DNA from: Clostridia bacterium
GTDB taxonomy: Bacteria; Bacillota; Clostridia; Oscillospirales; CAG-272
DNA length: 10,781 nucleotides
Direction of reading: 5' to 3'
Assembly (NCBI GenBank): GCA_900770145.1
Contig: CAAGJL010000292.1
Location: 1 to 10,781 of the forward strand
Shown here piece after piece: positions 1 to 5,283 of this stretch (position 1 is its first letter; each line of letters begins with the position of its first letter). The position numbers were made by a program, and so were the translations under genes. The notes under the pieces are model-generated. The model was not told the origin of the DNA, did not search any database, and saw only the letters and a list, made by a program, of their open reading frames with translations.

Positions 1-98
1 GCGATCAGATTTTCTCCACTCTGATGGGCGATGAGGTAGACCCGCGCCGCGTGTTTATCGAAGAGAACGCAAAATTTGCGGAAAACCTGGATATATGA
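1..98 (+). CDS. gyrB: DNA gyrase subunit B, C-terminal end (partial)
   Basis: The reading frame open from the left edge (first full codon at base 3) ends in a TGA at 96-98. It reads FSTLMGDEVDPRRVFIEENA followed by a short tail ending in NLDI. The LMGD-V-PRR-FIE-NA motif is the hallmark of the extreme C-terminus of the GyrB/ParE TOPRIM-tail domain. GyrB supplies the ATPase of DNA gyrase (A2B2), which introduces negative supercoils. Only about 31 residues are visible. A gyrA gene follows two positions downstream, which favours GyrB over ParE. The TGA stop overlaps the ATG of the next gene in the arrangement ATGA (95-98), so the two are probably translationally coupled. Confidence 0.92.
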   Translation, partial: DQIFSTLMGDEVDPRRVFIEENAKFAENLDI

Positions 99-967
99 GT
101 AAAAAAGCGGCTGTATTTTGCCCCAATCCGGGGGTTGACCGGATGTATCACCTGCAAAGCCCGCTTGCCGCAGGGCAGTTGTTTCGCACCGAACGCGCGG
201 AAATCTTTCCCGGCAGCAAGGGCGCAAACGTGGCGCTGGCGCTGGCGGGAAAAGGGGTACCGGTCACGGTGTTCACCTTTACCGGCGGCAGAGCCGGGGC
301 GCTTTCGGAAAGTCTGCTGACCGACCGGGGCGTAACGGTCATCGGCGTGCCGACCGCGTGCGGCGTGCGGGAAAACACCAAAGTGGTGGAGCCGGGCGGG
401 CGCAGTACCGAATTCAACGAAAACGGCGGGCCCGTGAGCGCAGGCGAGGCGGCGGCATTGCTGTCGCTTGCCGGAAACGGGACGTATGACGCGCTGTTTT
501 TATGCGGCAGTCTGCCGCGCGGCGTGGCAGAGGATTATTACGCCGCGGCAATTGCCGCGGCAAAGGCGCGGGGAGCGCTGACGTTTCTCGACACCTCCGG
601 CGCGGCGCTCACCAAGGGCGTTGCCGCAAAACCGGACTTTATCAAGCCCAACGCCGGGGAGCTGGCGGCGCTGACCGGAGCGCGCGAGCCGCAAACGCTG
701 AGCGCCGCTGCGGTCCTGGCGGAAAAATGGCAAAAAGAACACCCCGAAACCGGGGTCATCTGCACCGCCGGCAAAGCGGGCGCGGTGTACGTGGGGAGAG
801 AGGGCACGTTCGTGCAGGAAGCCCTGCCCGTCCCCGAAATTCATACCACCGTCGGCGCCGGGGATAACTTTTTGGCGGGGTTTGCCGCCGCAATTCTGCA
901 AGGCGCCGCCCCCGAAGAAGCCCTGACCCATGCCGCCGAAACCGCGGCAAGGTATATCAGCGAATGA
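95..967 (+). CDS. PfkB-family sugar-phosphate kinase, 1-phosphofructokinase/tagatose-6-phosphate kinase type
   Basis: A 290-residue cytoplasmic kinase, close to the usual 300-310 of the family, expected to phosphorylate a phosphosugar with ATP. The N-terminal PfkB signature region is PGSKGANVALALAGKG (39-54), where most FruK/LacC proteins have GGKG-NVA. The segment TEFNENGGPVS (105-115) corresponds to the TEINEPGP-like motif of the FruK/LacC subgroup, and GSLPRG (138-143) is also typical of it. KPN-GE lies at 184-189. The C-terminal signature is TTVGAGDNF (251-259), with GAGD at 254-257 forming the anion hole and Asp257 the expected catalytic base. All catalytic motifs are present, so it should be active. 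The substrate (fructose-1-P, tagatose-6-P or another) cannot be fixed from sequence alone. It starts inside the gyrB stop codon and has no strong ribosome binding site of its own, which fits coupling to gyrB. No PTS or fru regulator gene is visible, and the position between gyrB and gyrA is unusual. Confidence 0.88.
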   Translation: MSKKAAVFCPNPGVDRMYHLQSPLAAGQLFRTERAEIFPGSKGANVALALAGKGVPVTVFTFTGGRAGALSESLLTDRGVTVIGVPTACGVRENTKVVEPGGRSTEFNENGGPVSAGEAAALLSLAGNGTYDALFLCGSLPRGVAEDYYAAAIAAAKARGALTFLDTSGAALTKGVAAKPDFIKPNAGELAALTGAREPQTLSAAAVLAEKWQKEHPETGVICTAGKAGAVYVGREGTFVQEALPVPEIHTTVGAGDNFLAGFAAAILQGAAPEEALTHAAETAARYISE

Positions 968-974
968 AAGGGGA

Positions 975-1062
975 CGCGGAGACGCGGCGGGGGCGCCTTT
1001 TGCAAAAAGGCGCCCCCACACCCCCGCGAAAAATCTTAAAAAATGACGGTGGAGTGCGCCGA
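975..1062 (-). repeat. Intergenic hairpin element, family A copy 1 (minus orientation)
   Basis: The core is a near-perfect palindrome at 989-1017. Arms GGGGGCGCC (989-997) and GGCGCCCCC (1009-1017) flank TTTT-GC-AAAAA. Read on the minus strand, the core is preceded by ATTTTTCGCGGGGGTGTGG and followed by GCCGCGTCTCC, matching the flanks of the copies at 3872-3900 and 8858-8883. Neither strand has a T-run directly after the stem, so this copy is a poor intrinsic terminator. It lies just after the kinase stop codon, in the gap before gyrA. Confidence 0.75.
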
Positions 1063-1114
1063 CGGTTGATGAAATAAAATTTCTTACAGGCGGGAGGGGA
1101 AACCCCTCCCCTAC
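1052..1114 (-). repeat. Dispersed repeat, copy 1 of an inverted pair with 9143-9210
   Basis: On the minus strand this stretch reads GTAGGGGAGGGGTTTCCCC, then TCCCGCCTGTAAGAAATTTT, then ATTTC...GGCGCACTCC. The plus strand at 9143-9210 shows the same order of blocks: TCTCCCCTCCCGC, AGGAAATTTTATTT, CGGCGCACTTCC. The GTAGGGG end holds a perfect 8-bp stem, GGGAGGGG-AAA-CCCCTCCC on the plus strand (1092-1110). The element fills most of the kinase-gyrA gap and directly abuts the family A copy. Confidence 0.7.
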
Positions 1115-1139
1115 AAAAATTGGATTTACGCCAAAAACA

Positions 1140-1157
1140 GGCGGCCAACGGTCGCCC
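1140..1157 (-). repeat. 18-bp hairpin repeat, inverted copy of 9526-9543
   Basis: The minus strand reads GGGCGACCGTTGGCCGCC. The plus strand at 9526-9543 reads GGGCGACCGTTGGTCGCC, a 17/18 match in opposite orientation. Each can fold into a short hairpin around GTT. It belongs to the same class of short GC-rich intergenic hairpins as 1089-1114 and 9092-9120. Confidence 0.6.
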
Positions 1158-1191
1158 ACAAGCCCCCGACCTTATCAACGACAAAACTCCC

Positions 1192-1215
1192 GTTGCCTTG
1201 CGGCAACAGAAAGGA
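1192..1215 (+). promoter_or_regulatory. gyrA ribosome binding site with small upstream hairpin
   Basis: AAGGA at 1211-1215 lies 7 bases before the GTG at 1223, an ideal Shine-Dalgarno spacing that fixes the gyrA start. Just upstream, GTTGCC (1192-1197) and GGCAAC (1202-1207) form a perfect 6-bp stem with a TTGC loop. The hairpin ends before the Shine-Dalgarno, so it does not occlude it. It could be incidental or an mRNA leader feature. I see no convincing sigma-70 promoter in 968-1190. Confidence 0.6.
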
Positions 1216-1222
1216 CGAAAAA

Positions 1223-3796
1223 GTGGAACATAAAATCGAACACAATGGCAATATCGAGTTCCCGGATCAGAAAATAGAAAACGTAGACATGGAAAAACGC
1301 GTGAAACAGGCGTTTATCGAATACTCCATGTCGGTGATTATGTCGCGCGCCCTGCCGGACGTGCGGGACGGGATGAAACCCGGTCAGCGCCGCATTATGT
1401 ACGCGATGTATGAGGATCACCTCACCTCCGATAAGCCGTTCCGCAAATCGGCGACCACGGTCGGTAACGTGCTGGGGCGCTATCACCCGCACGGCGACTC
1501 CGCCGTGTACGGCACGATGGTGCGCATGGCGCAGGATTTTTCGCTCCGCTACCCGCTGGTAGAGGGGCACGGCAACTTCGGCTCCGTGGACGGCGACTCC
1601 GCCGCCGCTTACCGTTATACCGAGGCGCGGCTTGCCAAAATCTCCAACGAGATGATGGCGGATCTGGAAAAAGAGGTCGTCAAATTCGTGCCCAACTTCG
1701 ATAACCGCCTGCGGGAGCCGTCGGTGCTCCCCTCCCGGTTCCCCAACCTCTTGGTCAACGGCTCGGTGGGGATTGCCGTGGGCATGGCGACCAACATCCC
1801 GCCCCATAACTTAGGGGAGGTGATCGACGCCACCGTCTACCGCATGGAGCACCCGGAGTGCACCGTGGAGGAGCTGATGCAGTTTATCAAAGGGCCGGAC
1901 TTTCCCACCGCGGCAACCTGCTACGGCGTAAACGGCATTATCGAGGCGTACAAAACCGGGCGCGGGCGCGTGATGGTGCGCTCCAAGTGCCATATCGACG
2001 AGGATAAAAACGTCATCCACGTCACCGAAATCCCGTACCAGGTCAACAAAAGCATGCTGGTGCAGGCGATTGCAGGGCTGGTGAAGGACAAGAAAATTGA
2101 CGGCATTACCGATATCAAGGACGTTTCCAACGGCAGAAACGGAATCAATATTATGATTCATTACCGCCGGGACGCAAACGGGCAGGTCATCCTCAATCAG
2201 CTTTACAAAAACACCCAATTGCAGGACACCTGCGCCATCAATATGCTGGCGCTGGTGAACGGAGAGCCGAAAGTGCTCTCGCTCCCGCAGATTCTCGACC
2301 ACTACATCGCCCATCAGGAGGATGTGATTATCCGCCGCACCAAATTCGACCTGGAAAAGGCAGAGGCGCGCGCGCATATTTTGGAGGGCTATAAAATCGC
2401 GGGCGACAATATCGACGAGGTGGTGGATTTGCTCCGCCATTCCGAGTCCATCCCCGCGGCAAAAGAGAATTTGCAGAACAAATACGGGCTCTCCGAGGTG
2501 CAGTCTCAGGCAATCGTGGATATGACCATGGGCAAACTGACCGGGCTGGAACGGCAGAAAATCGAGGACGAGCTGAACAAGCTCTATGCTCAGATTAAAG
2601 AGTATCGCGAGATTCTTGCCGATATGGGCAAGGTCAAAGAGATTATCAAAACCGAAATCACCGAAATCCGCCGCAAATATGCCGACGCACGCCGCACCGA
2701 TATCGTGGCGGCGGAGGACGACATTCTGCTGGAAGACCTGATTGAAAAGCACGACTGCGTGATTACCCTCACGCACACGGGCTATATCAAGCGCCAGCCG
2801 GCGGACACCTACGCGGCGCAGAACAAGGGCGGCAAGGGCATTATCGGGATGACCACCAAAGACGAGGACTTTGTGGAAAAAGTGGCGGTTGTCCACTCTC
2901 ACGACTTCCTGATGCTGTTTACCAACACGGGCAAAGTGTTTATGCGCAAGGCGTATCAGATTCCGGAGGCGTCCCGCACGGCAAAGGGCACGAGCATTGT
3001 CAACGTGCTGGAAACCGAAAAGGGAGAAACCATTACCGCGATGATCAGCGTGCCGGGCTTTGCCGAGGACGAGTACCTCACCATGGTCACGAAGAACGGC
3101 GTGATCAAGCGCACGCTCCTGTCGGAATACGAATACCAGCGCAAAGGCGGCAAAAAGGCGCTGAACCTGGACGAGGGCGACGAGCTGTTGTTTGTGATGT
3201 GCAGCAAGGGTGACCGTGACGTGGTGCTTGCCACCCACAACGGCGCCGCCACGCGCTTCTCCGAGAGCGCGGTGCGCAATATGGGCAGAACCGCCCGCGG
3301 CGTGCGGGGCATCCGGTTGCGCGAGGGCGACTATGTGGTCGGCGCCGTGGTGGTGGACGACGACAGAAGCCTGATTACCATTACCGAAAACGGCTACGGC
3401 AAACGCACCGCGTTTGAGGCTTTCCGCACCAAGGGCAGGGGCGGCATGGGCGTGACCTGCCACAACCTGACCGAAAAGACCGGCGAGCTTGCCGGTATCG
3501 CCGCCGTGGACGACGGGGACGACCTGATGCTGATCACCGATCAGGGCACGATCATCCGCACGCCGGTGAAGGCGATCAACGAGTATTCGCGCACCGCGTC
3601 CGGCGTAATCGTGATGCGCCTTGGCGAGGGGCAGAAAATCGTAGGATTCTCCACCGTCGCGCACGAAGAGCCGGAGGAAACCGAGGAACCCGCAGAAGAG
3701 GCGGAAGCGACCGAGGCGACCGAAACGACCGAAGCGACGGAAACGACGGAAACCGCACCCGCGGAAACGACGGAAAGCACGGAGACGGAAGAATAA
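1223..3796 (+). CDS. gyrA: DNA gyrase subunit A
   Basis: The DNA-cleaving and rejoining subunit of type II topoisomerase gyrase, 857 residues from the GTG chosen for its Shine-Dalgarno. The N-terminal breakage-reunion domain opens with KQAFIEYSMSVIMSRALPDV. The catalytic pair Arg131-Tyr132 lies in AAYRYTEARL, and Tyr132 should form the 5'-phosphotyrosyl bond. The quinolone-resistance region is HPHGDSAVYGTMVRMAQDF: Ser93 is kept, but Gly97 stands where E. coli has Asp87 (codon GGC, 1511-1513). A coiled-coil region follows, then the C-terminal beta-pinwheel, with a variant GyrA box QNKGGKG at 533-539 (canonical QRRGGKG) on the DNA-wrapping blade. The box and the adjacent gyrB favour GyrA over ParC. 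Residues 815-857 are a low-complexity acidic tail (19 Glu, 13 Thr, no Lys or Arg). Operon layout: gyrB, PfkB kinase, gyrA. Confidence 0.96.
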   Translation: MEHKIEHNGNIEFPDQKIENVDMEKRVKQAFIEYSMSVIMSRALPDVRDGMKPGQRRIMYAMYEDHLTSDKPFRKSATTVGNVLGRYHPHGDSAVYGTMVRMAQDFSLRYPLVEGHGNFGSVDGDSAAAYRYTEARLAKISNEMMADLEKEVVKFVPNFDNRLREPSVLPSRFPNLLVNGSVGIAVGMATNIPPHNLGEVIDATVYRMEHPECTVEELMQFIKGPDFPTAATCYGVNGIIEAYKTGRGRVMVRSKCHIDEDKNVIHVTEIPYQVNKSMLVQAIAGLVKDKKIDGITDIKDVSNGRNGINIMIHYRRDANGQVILNQLYKNTQLQDTCAINMLALVNGEPKVLSLPQILDHYIAHQEDVIIRRTKFDLEKAEARAHILEGYKIAGDNIDEVVDLLRHSESIPAAKENLQNKYGLSEVQSQAIVDMTMGKLTGLERQKIEDELNKLYAQIKEYREILADMGKVKEIIKTEITEIRRKYADARRTDIVAAEDDILLEDLIEKHDCVITLTHTGYIKRQPADTYAAQNKGGKGIIGMTTKDEDFVEKVAVVHSHDFLMLFTNTGKVFMRKAYQIPEASRTAKGTSIVNVLETEKGETITAMISVPGFAEDEYLTMVTKNGVIKRTLLSEYEYQRKGGKKALNLDEGDELLFVMCSKGDRDVVLATHNGAATRFSESAVRNMGRTARGVRGIRLREGDYVVGAVVVDDDRSLITITENGYGKRTAFEAFRTKGRGGMGVTCHNLTEKTGELAGIAAVDDGDDLMLITDQGTIIRTPVKAINEYSRTASGVIVMRLGEGQKIVGFSTVAHEEPEETEEPAEEAEATEATETTEATETTETAPAETTESTETEE
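3704..3750 (+). repeat. Imperfect in-frame tandem repeat in the gyrA 3' end
   Basis: Units resembling GAAGCGACC / GAAACGACC / GAAGCGACG / GAAACGACG follow one another and encode a Glu-Ala-Thr / Glu-Thr-Thr alternation. All units are multiples of 3, so copy-number change would lengthen or shorten the acidic GyrA tail without breaking the frame. Confidence 0.7.
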
Positions 3797-3822
3797 AAGC
3801 AAGAAAGACTCCCTCCGGCGCA

Positions 3823-3835
3823 GACGCTTTGCGTC
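3823..3835 (+). other. Short perfect hairpin downstream of gyrA
   Basis: GACGC-TTT-GCGTC is a 5-bp perfect stem 27 bases after the gyrA stop. No T-run follows, so it is not a convincing terminator on its own. It sits just ahead of the larger family A hairpin at 3872-3900. Confidence 0.35.
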
Positions 3836-3852
3836 AACAGGAGCCCTGCCCA

Positions 3853-3912
3853 AACGTTTTTGAAAGATTTCAAAGGAAACTTTTTCAAAAAGTTTCCTTT
3901 GGCGCGTTCCCC
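3853..3912 (+). repeat. Intergenic hairpin element, family A copy 2
   Basis: A perfect palindrome spans 3872-3900: arm AAAGGAAACTTTTT, a single C, arm AAAAAGTTTCCTTT. It is preceded by CGTTTTTGAAAGATTTC and followed by GGCGCGTTCCCC, which match the flanks of copy 4 (GTTTTTGCGGGAGTTTAAGA ... GCGCGTCTCC). The arm sequence differs completely from the G-rich arms of the other copies but is still fully self-complementary. It may also act as a bidirectional terminator after gyrA. A small CCCC-TTAC-GGGG stem at 3909-3920 follows and overlaps the start of the next gene's ribosome binding site. Confidence 0.75.
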
Positions 3913-3931
3913 TTACGGGGAGAGGTATTAC

Positions 3932-5074
3932 ATGAAATTACGGATTTTTGCCTTTCTGCTTTGCCTGTCGTTGCTTACCCCGGTCGCGGTGCTGCACCCG
4001 ACTGCTACGATTTACAGCGGCAAGGCGCTGGATGAGGATTTCATCCGCAAAGACAACAGCACCGGCACCGGCGGCTCTGACTCCGAGGTGGACCCGGATC
4101 TGCCGGAGGAACTGCCGGACGACACTCCGTCGGACGACCTGAACAACGAGCAGGCGCTTTCTCTTGCGCCCAACTATCACATTATGTATGAGTTGAATAC
4201 CGACACCAAGGTTTTGCGCGTTTACTGCGACCCCACGTTTGCCAAAGGAGAGCAGGAAATGCTGCCCTACTCCAAGGCGGCGTGGATCCCGTGGATCAAG
4301 CACCGCAAGAGCGTGGAGACCGCGTATTTTGAGGAGGGGGTGCTGTCGGTCGGCAGGTATTCGTTCTTCCGCTGTGAAAACCTGAAAACCGTGTATCTGC
4401 CTCACTCCACCACGCGGGTGGATAAGATTGTGTTCTACCTGTGCCGGAATCTGGAAACCATCTATTACGCCGGCACGGAGGAGGATTTCCTCAAAAACGT
4501 GACGTGGGTAGACTATCAGAACATCGTTTCGGGGGAGAACGACCCGGCGCGGAACAAAATTCACTTTGGCGAGCACGTGAAAGTGGAATGCAAAAATCAG
4601 GACGGGTACACCTTTTCCTCCTACACGGTAGGCGGCTACAACGTCGGGGACGACTACACCGTGACGGCGAAAACCTTTGCGGGGCTGACGTTGGAGAGCC
4701 AGGGCTCGTTTGGCGGCAAATTCAAGCGCGGGGACGACTCCACGTATACGTTTACCTACCGGTGCGACCATCATTTTGTGAAAAACGACCCCGATAAACC
4801 GTGCGCCGACGTGTGTGAACACTGCGGGATGCCGAACCCGGAGGGGCGGGATCACACCTGGCTGACCGAGGTGATTTCCAAGCGCAGTTTTACCGAAAAG
4901 GGCGAGATTCACGAGGAGTGCACGGTCTGCGGGGCGGAAAAAACCGTAACCAAGCCCGCATATTTTTGGTACGTGCTGATCGGCGCGGGCGCCGTTATCG
5001 TAGTGGGCGGCGTCAGTTTCGCCATCGCGTATCCGATGAAAAAGAAAAAGAAACTGAAAGAATTGACGTGGTAA
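3932..5074 (+). CDS. BspA-like leucine-rich-repeat surface protein with C-terminal membrane anchor
   Basis: A 380-residue secreted, membrane-anchored protein. I chose the ATG at 3932 because GAGAGG (3920-3925) lies 6 bases upstream and it gives a clean signal peptide (MKLRIFAFLLCLSLLTPVAV). Starting at 3860 would prepend 24 residues read from a repeat hairpin. After an acidic, flexible linker (about 44-75), residues 128-182 form LRR_5/BspA-type repeats (GVLSVGRYSFFRCENLKTVYLP ending in IYYAGTEEDF). Residues about 217-277 (YTVGGYNVGDDYTVTAKTF onward) resemble a MucBP-like beta repeat. A Cys-rich stretch follows (C278, C291, C295, C298, and C330-x2-C333), like small Zn-ribbon modules seen in clostridial surface proteins. 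A transmembrane helix (about 344-366) and a KKKKK tail anchor it with the C-terminus inside. A role in adhesion or host-glycan contact is only inferred. It is a likely monocistronic unit between two terminator-like hairpins. Confidence 0.8.
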   Translation: MKLRIFAFLLCLSLLTPVAVLHPTATIYSGKALDEDFIRKDNSTGTGGSDSEVDPDLPEELPDDTPSDDLNNEQALSLAPNYHIMYELNTDTKVLRVYCDPTFAKGEQEMLPYSKAAWIPWIKHRKSVETAYFEEGVLSVGRYSFFRCENLKTVYLPHSTTRVDKIVFYLCRNLETIYYAGTEEDFLKNVTWVDYQNIVSGENDPARNKIHFGEHVKVECKNQDGYTFSSYTVGGYNVGDDYTVTAKTFAGLTLESQGSFGGKFKRGDDSTYTFTYRCDHHFVKNDPDKPCADVCEHCGMPNPEGRDHTWLTEVISKRSFTEKGEIHEECTVCGAEKTVTKPAYFWYVLIGAGAVIVVGGVSFAIAYPMKKKKKLKELTW

Positions 5075-5112
5075 TAACCGATTTTCCGGCGACTGTTGCC
5101 GGGATGCCTCGT

Positions 5113-5196
5113 GCGCATTCCGGCGCCGCACCCTGCCTTTGTTTAAAAGGTTTTGCGGGGGGTTAAGGGGGGCGCTTTCCCAAAAGCGCCCCCCTT
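5113..5196 (+). repeat. Intergenic hairpin element, family A copy 3 (terminator-like)
   Basis: A 14-bp perfect stem: AAGGGGGGCGCTTT (5165-5178), loop CCCA, AAAGCGCCCCCCTT (5183-5196). It is preceded by GGTTTTGCGGGGGGTTAAGG and further upstream by GCATTCCGGCGCCGCACCC (5115-5133), a block also seen at 9190-9209 and partly at 8815-8823. It lies 91 bases after the surface-protein stop and could end that transcript, although the trailing T-run is short. Confidence 0.7.
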
Positions 5197-5245
5197 ATGA
5201 ACATTCCGTAAAATTATCTGCAGTCACAGGAACATCACAAATTTC

Positions 5246-5254
5246 TGCTACAAT
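5246..5254 (+). promoter_or_regulatory. Candidate extended -10 promoter for the ABC transporter gene
   Basis: TG-C-TACAAT is an extended -10 match (TGnTAnnnT). It lies 29 bases before the GTG start in a locally AT-richer stretch just after the hairpin at 5165-5196. The -35 position (about 5226-5231, ACAGGA) is poor, which is tolerated with an extended -10. The match is short and could be chance. Confidence 0.4.
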
Positions 5255-5270
5255 ACCAACAGAGAGAACA

Positions 5271-5277
5271 AGGGGGG
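5271..5277 (+). promoter_or_regulatory. Ribosome binding site of the ABC transporter
   Basis: AGGGGGG lies 6 bases upstream of the GTG at 5284 and decides that start. The resulting N-terminus, MLSLKNIVKTYRSG, is the normal first beta-strand of this ABC ATPase family. Confidence 0.7.
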
Positions 5278-5283
5278 ATTTTT

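Noticed and set aside
542..561. Perfect 20-bp palindrome GCCGCGGCAATTGCCGCGGC inside the kinase gene
   Set aside because: It encodes an Ala-Ile-Ala run, where GCC/GCG codons readily create palindromes. No second copy was noticed, so chance is the simpler explanation.
1193..1222. TTG at 1193 as the gyrA start
   Set aside because: It would add 10 residues read through a hairpin and the Shine-Dalgarno. The GTG at 1223 has AAGGA at ideal spacing.
1223..3796. ParC (topoisomerase IV subunit A) instead of GyrA
   Set aside because: A recognisable, if variant, GyrA box, a full six-blade C-terminal domain and the adjacent gyrB favour GyrA.
1811..3853. Long minus-strand open frame opposite gyrA (680 codons)
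   Set aside because: It is a shadow of gyrA. Its translation is rich in His/Arg/Val of the kind produced by GC-rich antisense, with no recognisable domain.
3860..3931. Upstream ATG at 3860 for the surface protein
   Set aside because: The added 24 residues are encoded by the family A hairpin and would bury the signal peptide.
3938..5131. Minus-strand open frame opposite the surface protein
   Set aside because: Antisense shadow; the plus-strand product has signal peptide, LRR and membrane anchor.
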